64,000 bases of DNA from Streptomyces sp. NBC_01142 (GTDB lineage Bacteria > Actinomycetota > Actinomycetes > Streptomycetales > Streptomycetaceae). The notes under the pieces are model-generated. The model was not told the DNA's origin and made no database searches. It saw only the letters and a program-made list of their open reading frames with translations. Made by a program: the position numbers and the translations under genes. This document shows, in pieces, positions 50,790-58,807 of this stretch. Each line of letters starts with the position of its first letter. Position 1 is the first letter of the stretch. The stretch covers positions 1,612,001-1,676,000 of the forward strand of contig NZ_JAPEOR010000003.1 of NCBI RefSeq assembly GCF_026341125.1, in the 5' to 3' direction.

Positions 50790-50972
50790 CTGCAATGAGC
50801 TCGGCGCCATCACCCGGCCATTCTTACCGCTGGTCGGGGAGATGCTCGCGCTGTACTGCTACACCCGCCCTCTCGGCGTGCTCTCCCAGACCGAAGACTT
50901 GCCGTGACGAATCGAGGCCCTCGAACCCGAACAGGTACCGACCCCGCTCGACGACCTCCTCGCGAGCTTGTG
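50790..50972 (+). pseudogene. Small gene remnant
   Basis: Translation gives CNELGAITRPFLPLVGEMLA and TRPLGVLSQTEDLP, then an in-frame TGA, then RIEALEPEQVPTPLDDLLAS. The protein-like character on both sides of the stop indicates a decayed small gene. The rest of 50683-51139 shows no other gene. Confidence 0.5.
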
Positions 50973-51139
50973 ACTTGGTGGACGAGGAGGGCTGTTGTGA
51001 CGACGGTGTAATGAGTTGACCGGGTAGCGCCGTCTGGGCAAGCTCCAGCCACGACCTGGATGAAAGCCTTCTTGCTGGTGGACTGCCCTACCCGATCGGA
51101 GGGTGGGGCAGCGAGTCAGCAGATCGGAGATGCCGAGGG

Positions 51140-51488
51140 ATGACTTCTCACCTCCACGCGCTGTGCTTCGACGCGAACGACCCGCTCCGCCTCGCGCGCT
51201 TCGTGGGTCGGCGTCCTGGGCTGGGAGATGGCTGACGACTCCCACGACGGCATCCCCCTCCTGCCGAGCGATGACACCGGGTTCCGGATCCGGTTTCTCC
51301 CGACCCGGGAGCAGAAGGCCGGCCAGAACCTGATGCACTTCGATCTGACGAGCACGTCCCTCGACGACCAGCAGAAGACGGTGGCGACGTCGCTCGGACT
51401 CGGCGCCCGGCACATCGACATCGGTCAACGCCGGGAGGAGGGTCATGTGGTGCTCGCCGACCCCAACACTTCTAACTACCAGTTCTGA
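51140..51488 (+). pseudogene. VOC (glyoxalase) family gene, frameshifted and truncated
   Basis: ATG 51140 begins MTSHLHALCFDANDPLRLAR, a typical VOC N-terminus. After RF an extra G (near 51200) shifts the frame; the correct frame resumes with VGVLGWEMADDSHDGIPLLP and HFDLTSTSLDDQQKTVATSL up to VVLADP. The usual ending is lost and replaced by a few unrelated residues before TGA at 51488. Its truncated end meets the truncated radical SAM gene head-on. Confidence 0.75.
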
Positions 51489-51980
51489 ACATACGCGCAC
51501 GTCAGCCCGCAGCGTGATGCCCCGGTTGACGGCTTCCCTGATGTTGCACCGGGTCCGGACGTAGCTTCCCGCTCGTTTGGTGATCTCGTCGTGTTCGGCG
51601 GGGTCATCGCTGTAGTAGCTCGTTGCGAGCGTGACACCCTCGCGGGCGAACACCTCCCACCACTCCTCGCGAACGTGGAAAAGGTTGCTGTAGATCTCTA
51701 CACGCAGCCTGAGCGAGAGCGCCAGTTCGGCGAACTCGCGCCACTGCGGGTGAACAGTCGGCTTCCCCCCCGATGAGCTGGATACTGCGGATGCCGAACT
51801 CGGCAGCGTCGATGATGACCGCTCGCCATTCCGCGGGGGTCATCTCCCCATGCCTGGCTCGCGGGCTGGACTCAGACAGACAATGCGTGCACGTGAGCTG
51901 ACACCTTCCGGTGTTCCTTAGTTCAAGGGACTGGATTCCGGCAACCGGTTCGCGGGTGGGCGACTCAATGAGTGTCGTCA
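51480..51980 (-). pseudogene. Radical SAM enzyme gene, frameshifted and 3'-truncated
   Basis: From ATG 51980 the protein reads SLELRNTGRCQLTCTHCLSE with the CxxxCxxC cluster motif, then MTPAEWRAVIIDAAEFGIRS and LIGGE. Here one extra A (about 51773) shifts the frame; the next frame continues PTVHPQWREFAELALSLRLR, WWEVFAREGVTLATSYYSDD and RAGSYVRTRCNIREAVNRGI. It ends abruptly near 51485 without the SPASM or C-terminal region. The intact enzyme would be a peptide-modifying or anaerobic-type radical SAM protein. Confidence 0.75.
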
Positions 51981-52070
51981 TGCTGGTATTCCTCCCGTGC
52001 CGTCGTGCTGGTGAGTGGTGATGCCGCCTGACTGCCACCGTCCCCAGACAGGCGGCAGGCGGGCGGGGTT

Positions 52071-52118
52071 CTAGGGGGCGCACGCGGCGTATGCGTCGTC
52101 GTACTCGGGGTCATCCAT
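52071..52118 (-). CDS. Possible 15-aa peptide upstream of radical SAM gene
   Basis: ATG 52118 opens MDDPEYDDAYAACAP, ending in TAG. It is acidic, with two Tyr and one Cys, and lies 91 bp before the radical SAM start, a position typical of precursor peptides. The RBS is poor, and there is no homology I can cite. It could equally be the end of a decayed gene, since the frame extends upstream without a start. Confidence 0.3.
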   Translation of the reverse strand: MDDPEYDDAYAACAP

Positions 52119-52145
52119 GGCCCAGGCGCACGGGGGCTTGTGGGG

Positions 52146-52535
52146 CTACGCATGGGCGAGCACATCCGGAATCGGGGTCGGGACGACCACCGGGTGAGCG
52201 GTGAGCCCGTACCAACCGGTCTCGTCGCGCGCAACGAACTGGAAGGCGAAACCGGCTGCGAGCTGCCGCAACGCGTGGTCCTAGTGGTCGTTGTTGCCGG
52301 TCCAAAACCGAAGCTCGGCGGGTGCGTCCCGCTCGGCGTGCGTTACCGGTTGAAGCGCGAGGGGCGGAACCCACTCGGCGTACGGGTCGGGGTCCAGCGC
52401 TCCCGCGAATCGGAGAGCTTGCCTGCGTAGCCATCGGAGCGCGAGCCGACGGGACGGAGCGACGATCCCGCCGAGATAGACGGTCGTCACGGCGTCGCCC
52501 GCGTACACCTCGGCGACGTACCCAACATCGGTCAT
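52146..52535 (-). pseudogene. Small gene interrupted by an in-frame amber codon
   Basis: ATG 52535 opens a well-formed protein (TDVGYVAEVYAGDAVTTVYL, RLALRWLRRQALRFAGALDP) that stops at TAG 52281-52283 after WTGNNDH. The same frame continues with equally good sequence (DHALRQLAAGFAFQFVARDE then TGWYGLTAHPVVV) to a second TAG at 52146. A CAG-to-TAG change explains the split of a 129-aa protein. Read-through is possible but unlikely. Its start overlaps the upstream gene stop (ATGA). Confidence 0.7.
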
Positions 52536-52831
52536 GCGGCACGCTCGCCGTTGCCGGGGCGGAACAGGTTCCGAAGGTGGTCGGCTGCCGCTTCAATCCG
52601 TTGCATCTCGGCCGCGTGCTCTGCGTTCCGCTGAACAATCGCAGCGTCCAGACCAGCGAGGAACAGCGCGCGGTACTCGGGGTCCGATTCGATGCGTTGC
52701 AGCTCGACGAACGGCTCGTCACGCTTGGAAGGGCGGGGGGCGAGTGCCCACATGATCCGGGGGAAGCGCTGCCGTAAGCAAACTTCCGCGGCCCCCACGG
52801 CGAGGACGAGCCGGACCGGTAAGAGCCTCAC
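52532..52831 (-). CDS. Small hypothetical protein (99 aa)
   Basis: A helical protein (EPFVELQRIESDPEYRALFL, AAIVQRNAEHAAEMQRIEAA, DHLRNLF) with no recognised domain. Its start overlaps the upstream stop and its stop overlaps the amber-split gene, so three small genes form one coupled unit on this strand. It is a typical Streptomyces phage- or plasmid-like small gene. Confidence 0.65.
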   Translation of the reverse strand: MRLLPVRLVLAVGAAEVCLRQRFPRIMWALAPRPSKRDEPFVELQRIESDPEYRALFLAGLDAAIVQRNAEHAAEMQRIEAAADHLRNLFRPGNGERAA

Positions 52832-53088
52832 GCCACTTCCCCCCGGCTTCTAGCGTTCTCTCGCGCGGTCTTGGCGCTAAGAAGCTCTGTGAGGCTCGCG
52901 AGGCGGACGTGCTCAGGCTCCGCTTCCCATTCGGTCCCGCCGCTGATCGGGCGGAGCGACCAGTACGGGCCGGCGACTCCGCGGAACTCCCCAACACGGT
53001 CTCCACGGCGGGTGTCCACCATGAGCGTGCCGGGGTCCGGAACGTGGGCGGGTTCTTGCTTGTCTGTGGGACTGTTCTGCGCAGACAC
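52828..53088 (-). CDS. Small hypothetical protein (86 aa)
   Basis: GTG 53088 follows GAGAGGAGC. The protein (MVDTRRGDRVGEFRGVAGPY, then WSLRPISGGTEWEAEPEHVR) resembles small ligand-binding beta proteins often found beside XRE-DUF397 pairs in Streptomyces. Its promoter region is shared with the divergent XRE regulator and contains a palindrome. Confidence 0.65.
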   Translation of the reverse strand: MSAQNSPTDKQEPAHVPDPGTLMVDTRRGDRVGEFRGVAGPYWSLRPISGGTEWEAEPEHVRLASLTELLSAKTARENARSRGEVA

Positions 53089-53102
53089 CGCCGCTCCTCT
53101 CC

Positions 53103-53118
53103 GTAGTGGTTCCACTAC
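53103..53118. promoter_or_regulatory. Palindrome between divergent small-gene operon and XRE gene
   Basis: GTAGTGG and CCACTAC are separated by two bases, 15 bp upstream of GTG 53088 and 77 bp upstream of the XRE gene. It is a candidate operator for the adjacent XRE protein. Confidence 0.45.
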
Positions 53119-53194
53119 CAGGGCGATTCAGCGTGTCCTACAGTTCAGAAGTCTTCAACTTGCGCCATTTGAACGGAGAGTTGGGTGATCACTG

Positions 53195-54022
53195 TTGAAC
53201 CGCAAAGAGCTGAACCCCGAAAGTTCGCCGGAAGCAGCGTTCGGCGAGCGTTTACGCACGTTGCGAGACGAGCGCGGGTGGACGCAGGATGACTTAGCCG
53301 ATCGTATGGGCTACTCGGGGACGCATATTTCCGCCATTGAAACTGGTCGTCGGTCCCCAACTCCCCGTTTCACGAACAGTGCCGACAAGGTGTTCGGGAC
53401 GGGCGACCAGCTCGAACGCCAGGGCAGGGCCGCGCGCACAAACGCGCTGCTAGAAGGGTTCCCGGAGTTCGTCGCACATGAGGCGAAGGCAGCAGAGATC
53501 AGGCTGTACGAGGTCGGCGTCATCCCTGGTCTACTCCAGACACCGGAGTACGCAGCAGCGCTCACAGCGGGCACCGTCAAGCGGGGAGCGATCACCCCCG
53601 AGCAGGGGGACGAGCGGATCGCGCTCGTTGCAAAGCGCCAAGCATCCTTGAACCGGACACCGCTCCCGCTGGTCTTCGCAGTGCTTGACGAGAGCTGCCT
53701 TAGACGACCGATCGGGGACAGTGCGATCATGGATACCCAGTTTGCGCGGCTAGTCGAGTTCGCCGAGCTGGCGAACACGGTTGTACAGGTAGCCCCGTTC
53801 GACATGGGGGTTCGCCGCCCGCTCAGTCTGCCCGTGACCGTCCTTACGATGCCTGATCGGTCGCTCATGTCGTACGCCGAGTCTGCCCAACGGGGCCATC
53901 TCGAACGAGAAACCACGTTCGTGCTCCCCATGCTGACGGCCTACCATCAGCTACAGGCCGAAGCTGCTTCACAGGCGGCGTCTGTCGCCATGATCGAACG
54001 GTTACGAAAGGGCACCCCGTGA
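53195..54022 (+). CDS. XRE-family regulator with DUF5753 domain
   Basis: A 275-aa protein. TTG 53195 is the only start giving the full HTH (ERLRTLRDERGWTQDDLADR, then MGYSGTHISAIETGRRSPT). The rest is the DUF5753 domain with the usual EAKAAEIRLYEVGVIPGLLQ and YAAALTAGTV signature. Hundreds of such regulators exist in Streptomyces, each next to a DUF397 gene; here the pair overlaps (GTGA). They form BldB-linked toxin-antitoxin-like or developmental modules. Confidence 0.92.
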   Translation: MNRKELNPESSPEAAFGERLRTLRDERGWTQDDLADRMGYSGTHISAIETGRRSPTPRFTNSADKVFGTGDQLERQGRAARTNALLEGFPEFVAHEAKAAEIRLYEVGVIPGLLQTPEYAAALTAGTVKRGAITPEQGDERIALVAKRQASLNRTPLPLVFAVLDESCLRRPIGDSAIMDTQFARLVEFAELANTVVQVAPFDMGVRRPLSLPVTVLTMPDRSLMSYAESAQRGHLERETTFVLPMLTAYHQLQAEAASQAASVAMIERLRKGTP

Positions 54023-54228
54023 CGACCGAATCCCCCCGCTGGTTCAAGTCTTCGTACAGTGAAAATGGCGGTCAGTGCATCGAGGTTGCTGCCAACTTCG
54101 TCGCCTCGCACGGCGTGGTCCCCGTCCGTGACTCCAAGAACCCGACCAGTCCGGTCCTAGACTTCCCCGCAGGCTCGTTCGCAACTTTCGTGGCGAGCGT
54201 AAAGGCTGGAGAGTTCGGCATCGTCTGA
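54019..54228 (+). CDS. DUF397 protein
   Basis: A 69-aa protein with the DUF397 pattern: RWFKSSYSENGGQCIEVAAN, VPVRDSKNP and FPAGSFATFVASVKAGEF. GTG 54019 overlaps the XRE stop. The XRE regulator and DUF397 protein are predicted to work as a pair. Confidence 0.92.
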   Translation: MTTESPRWFKSSYSENGGQCIEVAANFVASHGVVPVRDSKNPTSPVLDFPAGSFATFVASVKAGEFGIV

Positions 54229-54266
54229 CCAGTCGGCCAACCCGCACCAGTTCAAAGCGGCCCATC

Positions 54267-54808
54267 GTGCAACGACATGGTGGGCTTCGCTGTGTCCGCT
54301 GTAGGCCAACATCGAAAGCCCCGCCACACCCAGCAGCGCCGGTCGTCTGGGATGACCAGGTCGACGACACCGGCGCCCGGCACGCGGAGATGCTGCGGCG
54401 CAGGCAGGAATGCAACGCCCCCACGTGGCAGCACTACGCCAGCCAGCTCCGCTCCGAGCTGCGCAGCCGCCTGGCCGAAGCCAAGCAAGCCTGCCAGGAC
54501 CGGCGGCCGCCGCGCCTCGAGTACCAGCCGATGATGCGCGAGAGCGAGCAGGCCTTCGCCCAGGCCATGCCGCCGCAATCCTGCGGAGCGGACGTGTCAC
54601 CGCGCGACGTCTACCGAGCGCGCGCCCTCCGCATGCCCGAACCGGCCGGCCGCCCTGCCCCCGAGGCCGACAGGGCTGGCTGGAGCACCTGCGCGATCAG
54701 CGCGAGGCGGAACGGGCCTGCGCGGCACTGCGTATCGAACTCCCCGACTGGGAGGCCGAGCAGACCACCGCGGTGCCAAGGAACTTGCAGGATGGCGGTA
54801 CCCGGTAA
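54267..54808 (+). pseudogene. Small zinc-ribbon gene, frameshifted
   Basis: GTG 54267 begins a protein with a zinc-ribbon-like start (HGGLRCVRCRP) and helical sequence (ASQLRSELRSRLAEAKQACQ, MMRESEQAFAQAM). After about 54680 the frame becomes low complexity, while the neighbouring frame continues as WLEHLRDQREAERACAALRI, then ELPDWEAEQ, to TAA at 54808. A one-base change joins them into a protein of about 180 aa. No function is known. Confidence 0.55.
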
Positions 54809-54957
54809 TGGCGCTGATTCGTACGACGCTGAGCCGGTTCGACGGTCGGCTGCTCTCCACGCCATGGCGAGAGCGGAATGAAGCCACGGGACGACTCACT
54901 GTCAGGACCTGCTGGCACAATCGAGCGGCAGTCGGCCTGGAGATCATGGGGGTTGGG

Positions 54958-55971
54958 ATGAACAAGCGCTGGTGTGTACTCCTGTCCGGAGTGATGGCGG
55001 GATGCTCCAGTGAACCCCCACCGGCGCCACCGTCCGGTCAGCAGGGCGCCCCCGCCAAACCATCTCCGAAGCCCGCCGCCCAACTGCCTCAGGGCATGCA
55101 CGCTCTGGGAGCCACCACCGCTCTCGACGACGACGTCTGGACACTCAAGACGACCCGGCTCAAGCCGGCCCAGCCCAGCGCGAAGGCCAAGGGCGTACCG
55201 GCCGGGTGGCTGACGGCCACGACCGACCTCGTCTTCACCAACACCAGCGATGAGATCCAGCGTTTCCCGATCGTCTCGGTCACCCGCCGCTACGGCGCAG
55301 AGGGCCGCACGGCGGAGGCCTTCACCGACACCGGCATCGCCCCGGTGCCCGTACCCGCACTCGGAGAAGAACCGAGGCGAGTCGGTCCGGGGCAGGCTGT
55401 CACCTCCCGACTCGGTATCGCCGTACCCAACAACGCCGCAGGACTACCGGTGACCTTCACCGTGCAAACGCAGGCGTACCTGCAGATGGATCAGACCGCT
55501 CAATACTTCGAGGGCCCCTTCCCCGGCGGACCCGCGAGGCTGGCGCCTCTGCCCGGCAAGGCCGCCACAGGCAAGGGTGTGCTGCGCCTGGGTGATTGGC
55601 ACGACGACGGAGCCACCCGCATCCGCGTCGCACAACTCGCCATCGACGAGCTCAACCGGGATGCGCGTGAGTGCACCCTCGAACTGACCGTCATGAACAC
55701 GAGCCCGCGCGTGGAGGTGAGCAGGACGTCGTTCGACAACTCCCTGCGTATCTACTACGGCGAGAGTCTTCAGGGCCCGATCACCTTGCACGCTGGCCCT
55801 GGCCCAGGCGGCTACGACGGCGGCGGACCCATTGCTCCGCAGCGCGCTGCCACACAGACCCTGCGATTCTCCCTACCCCAGAAGGCCATCCCCGGCCCAG
55901 TGACGATCGAAGTCAACTACCCCAATGGCGGCAGCACCCGAGCCACCTACCAGGGCGAAGTCCAGAACTGA
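54958..55971 (+). CDS. Lipoprotein-like secreted protein
   Basis: A 337-aa protein. ATG 54958 gives a short signal peptide ending in a lipobox-like VMAGC followed by a Pro-rich linker. The mature part is beta-rich (TTDLVFTNTSDEIQRFPIVS, FTVQTQAYLQMDQTAQYFEG, CTLELTVMNTSPRVEVSRTS) and resembles Ig-like or DUF4352-type extracellular domains. A further upstream start is possible but does not make a signal peptide. A hairpin terminator follows. Function is unknown. Confidence 0.75.
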   Translation: MNKRWCVLLSGVMAGCSSEPPPAPPSGQQGAPAKPSPKPAAQLPQGMHALGATTALDDDVWTLKTTRLKPAQPSAKAKGVPAGWLTATTDLVFTNTSDEIQRFPIVSVTRRYGAEGRTAEAFTDTGIAPVPVPALGEEPRRVGPGQAVTSRLGIAVPNNAAGLPVTFTVQTQAYLQMDQTAQYFEGPFPGGPARLAPLPGKAATGKGVLRLGDWHDDGATRIRVAQLAIDELNRDARECTLELTVMNTSPRVEVSRTSFDNSLRIYYGESLQGPITLHAGPGPGGYDGGGPIAPQRAATQTLRFSLPQKAIPGPVTIEVNYPNGGSTRATYQGEVQN

Positions 55972-55990
55972 CCGGTTGACGCCGCGCGCA

Positions 55991-56018
55991 GCCCCGGATG
56001 CCATCACGGATCCGGGGC
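55991..56018. terminator. Hairpin after lipoprotein gene
   Basis: GCCCCGGAT and ATCCGGGGC pair perfectly around a 10-base loop, 20 bp after the stop codon. Confidence 0.75.
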
Positions 56019-56127
56019 TTGCTGCCGACAGTTCAGCGGGGCGGAGGGCTCTCGATCTGCGCCGGGCCGGCCATCTTCTCGTTGGCCCGCATGTGCTCAC
56101 AGATATCTGCGAGGCGCCCTGGAGAGC

Positions 56128-56328
56128 GTGCTCGGCCCGCGGGCGGCTGAATCCCCTCCAGGCCAGCCAAACCTGAAGAAGCTCACGTTCGATCAAGCCC
56201 AAGGATGGGCCTGCGCGTTATGCGGCGCCCGATTGATGGCCGACCGGACGCTTGGAGAGTTCTGCACCGGACGAGGCCTGCTGGCCGAGCCGACCGAACT
56301 CTGGGCGTGCAATCCACTGTGCCGATGA
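56128..56328 (+). CDS. Small zinc-binding-like protein (66 aa)
   Basis: GTG 56128 opens 66 codons. The region KLTFDQAQGWACALCGARLM, then CTGRGLLAEPTELWACNPLC contains CxxC and two later Cys in the pattern of small Streptomyces zinc-ribbon proteins found near XRE-DUF397 loci. The start is uncertain; the conserved part begins near residue 17. Confidence 0.5.
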   Translation: MLGPRAAESPPGQPNLKKLTFDQAQGWACALCGARLMADRTLGEFCTGRGLLAEPTELWACNPLCR

Positions 56329-56604
56329 ATCGACAATCTTCGCCGCCCTCAGCATTCCTTCTCGCCTATCTGCCTATCGATGGGCGGGGCGGGCGGAAGG
56401 AATGCCTCCCACTCACTCCCGTAGTGCGGGATTGGGCTCGCCGGGCGGCCTGAACTGCCATAACGGGCTGTGGCATTCGAGAATCTTTGCGTAACGTGTG
56501 AGGCCAGGCCAGCCGCCTGCGGCGGTGGATGTGCAGACGGGGTGTCGCAGCACGCACCGCAGCCGCAGGTGAACACGCTGACGAAGAACTTACGGGGAGG
56601 CACT

Positions 56605-57225
56605 GTGGCACCGCTGGCACGACCAGACCGACGACCGCTTCGCGACTGGAATCGAGTGCGCTCGGCATCTCTGCTTTTCGTGTCCGTAGCGCTCGTGACT
56701 GCTTCCGCGTGCAGTTCGGACAACGATGATTCAGCGAGCAAGGATCCCAAGGAATCTCCGTCAACCAGCGCACCATCGACGGAGCCGACAAAGGCCGCGG
56801 ACCCAACGGAGCGCGCCAAAGCTGATGTGATCAGCCTCTACAGCCAGTACTGGCAGCAGATGGAGCGCGCTTACGCCAAGGGCAGCGCGGACGGTACAGA
56901 TCTTAAGAAGTACGCCGCAGGGCCGGCGCTCGTCGGGGCCAAACAGGAAATCAAGGGCATGTATCAGGCCAGCCAGATCGTCACGGGAAAGGTCACCCTG
57001 GGCAACTCGACCGTGACCAAGCTCGATCTCAACCGCAAGGTGCCGAACGCCACGCTTTCCACCTGCCTTGACGTCTCGAAATGGGACGTCGTCGACCGCA
57101 AGACCAAGAAGAGGGCCGCCCTGCCCAAGGATCGCCTCACCAAGTACGTCTCTGTCGCGACGGTCGAGCGCTGGCCTGACGGCTGGAAGGTCATCAAGGA
57201 CGAGCCGCAGGAGAAGGCATGCTGA
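56605..57225 (+). CDS. Lipoprotein at head of Tad operon
   Basis: A 206-aa protein. GTG 56605 follows GGGGAGG. A signal peptide (SLLFVSVALVTASAC) ends in a lipobox with Cys. An acidic Ser/Pro linker precedes an NTF2-like folded part (VISLYSQYWQQMERAYAKGS, DVSKWDVVDRKTKKRAALPK). Its end overlaps the next start by 7 nt. Similar lipoproteins accompany actinobacterial Tad loci. Role unknown. Confidence 0.78.
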   Translation: MAPLARPDRRPLRDWNRVRSASLLFVSVALVTASACSSDNDDSASKDPKESPSTSAPSTEPTKAADPTERAKADVISLYSQYWQQMERAYAKGSADGTDLKKYAAGPALVGAKQEIKGMYQASQIVTGKVTLGNSTVTKLDLNRKVPNATLSTCLDVSKWDVVDRKTKKRAALPKDRLTKYVSVATVERWPDGWKVIKDEPQEKAC

Positions 57226-58079
57226 CGGGCCGGCTGCTGCTCGTGGCATCCACCCTGGTCCTGACCACGCTCACGCTGACTGGTACTGCCCACGCCGCGG
57301 ATGGCCCCGGCACGGGAGCGGGCTTCTGCGGGGTGCACTTCTGTGTCGGCGCGGGAGTGGACGGAAAGCCCGAAGGCAGCAAGCCGGGTGGATCGGGCGG
57401 CGCAGACCAGGCAGGCAACGGCAGCGACAGCAGCGCGCCGGTCTGTACCTTCCGGAAACTTGATCCGCAACCGCCGGAAGGCAGTCTCCTCTGGGACGGG
57501 CACAAGCCGGGCGACGGTGCCGTGTATGCGCGCGAGTGCGGGGGCACCGGCGGCTTTACGGTCGGGACGGTCTGGGGGGCGGAGCCGCCCACTGGCACAG
57601 CCGTCGATCCGGCTGTCCTGGCCCAGCAAGCCGTTGACCGAATGCTGTTGCGGGGCCCGGAGATTGGCATTACCCCGAAGCCAGGCGGCAAGGGCGTGGT
57701 GGGTATGCCGGTCTACATGTGGACGGCGAAGGGCACGGAGACGTACGGACCGAACACCGCATCGGCATCGGCTGGCGGCGTGACGGTCACTGCCACCGCC
57801 AAGGTTTCGAAAATCGTCTGGGCGATGGGCGACGGGAAGACCGTCACCTGTACCACAGCTGGCACGCCCTACAACGCGGAGTACGGCAAGAAGCCGTCCC
57901 CTGACTGCGGCCACCGCTACTCCCAGCCTTCCTCGACCCAAGCATCGGGGAAGTGGCACGTCACTGCGACTTCGACCTGGACCGTCAACTGGCAAGGCGG
58001 CGGGCAGACCGGCCAACTCACCGAGACCCGTACCAGCGACGTGGATATCACCGTCGCCGAGGTCCAGGTCCTCAACTAG
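57219..58079 (+). CDS. Secreted protein of Tad operon
   Basis: A 286-aa protein with a signal peptide (LLLVASTLVLTTLTLTGTAH, then AA). It has a Gly-rich region with CGVHFC, and a beta-rich C-terminal part (VTVTATAKVSKIVWAMGDGK, TATSTWTVNWQGGGQTGQLT) of PKD/Ig type with several Cys. It is likely surface-exposed and part of pilus export or an accessory to the Tad machinery. It overlaps the lipoprotein gene. Confidence 0.78.
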   Translation: MLTGRLLLVASTLVLTTLTLTGTAHAADGPGTGAGFCGVHFCVGAGVDGKPEGSKPGGSGGADQAGNGSDSSAPVCTFRKLDPQPPEGSLLWDGHKPGDGAVYARECGGTGGFTVGTVWGAEPPTGTAVDPAVLAQQAVDRMLLRGPEIGITPKPGGKGVVGMPVYMWTAKGTETYGPNTASASAGGVTVTATAKVSKIVWAMGDGKTVTCTTAGTPYNAEYGKKPSPDCGHRYSQPSSTQASGKWHVTATSTWTVNWQGGGQTGQLTETRTSDVDITVAEVQVLN

Positions 58080-58116
58080 CTCACCCTGCTTAAGAACTCG
58101 AGAGGCACTTCACCGA

Positions 58117-58806
58117 ATGGAATCCCCCGCCGCGCCGTCGGTGCCGCGCCCGGCCGCCCCGGCCCGCCCCGAGATCCCCATCACGACGACGGCTCCGGTC
58201 AAGCGGGAACGCCGCTGGTCGGTGGTGGCGCTGTGCATCGTCCTGGCCGTGCTCGCCGGTCTCGGCGCGGCCGCGGCCGTCACTTCCGCGAGTGACCGGG
58301 TCAAGGTGCTGGCCATCGCCCGCGATGTGCCCGCCGGACAGGCCCTGACAGCGGCGGACCTCGCCGTGGCCGAAGTGAGTGCCGACGCCGCGCTGACCCC
58401 GGTGCCCGCCGTCGACAAACCCTCCGTGATTGGCAAGCGGCCGGCTGTCGACCTGCGCAAGGGCGGCCTGCTCACCTCCTCACAACTCGCCGAGGGCACC
58501 GGCCTGGGCGATGACAAGCAGCAGGTCGGCGTGCAGGTCAAGCGTGGCCAGGCCCCGGCCGGCACGCTCGCCCCCGGCGACAAGGCCCTCGCCGTCACCA
58601 CGCCTGCCCAGGGCGAGCAGACCAGTGGCAAAGACGCCGAAGCGCCGCCTTCGACCATCAACGCCGTGGTCGTGAACGTCTCGCGCCCGGACGCCTCCGG
58701 CACGGTCGTCGTCAACCTGGCCGTCGCGCAGACCGACGGCCCGCTGCTGGCCACCCGCGCCGCCCAGGGTCGCGTCGCGCTGGTCCGCGAACCGCGGAGC
58801 AGCTGA
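58117..58806 (+). CDS. cpaB: CpaB/RcpC-like SAF domain protein
   Basis: A 229-aa protein. It has a short cytoplasmic N-terminus, one membrane segment (WSVVALCIVLAVLAGLGAAA) and then a SAF domain (VKVLAIARDVPAGQALTAAD). This matches CpaB/RcpC, the periplasm-facing part of Tad pilus assembly. A repeat-like C-terminal domain (TTPAQGEQTSGKDAEAPPST) follows. It precedes the CpaE-like gene with a 1-bp gap. Confidence 0.85.
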   Translation: MESPAAPSVPRPAAPARPEIPITTTAPVKRERRWSVVALCIVLAVLAGLGAAAAVTSASDRVKVLAIARDVPAGQALTAADLAVAEVSADAALTPVPAVDKPSVIGKRPAVDLRKGGLLTSSQLAEGTGLGDDKQQVGVQVKRGQAPAGTLAPGDKALAVTTPAQGEQTSGKDAEAPPSTINAVVVNVSRPDASGTVVVNLAVAQTDGPLLATRAAQGRVALVREPRSS

Positions 58807-58807
58807 C

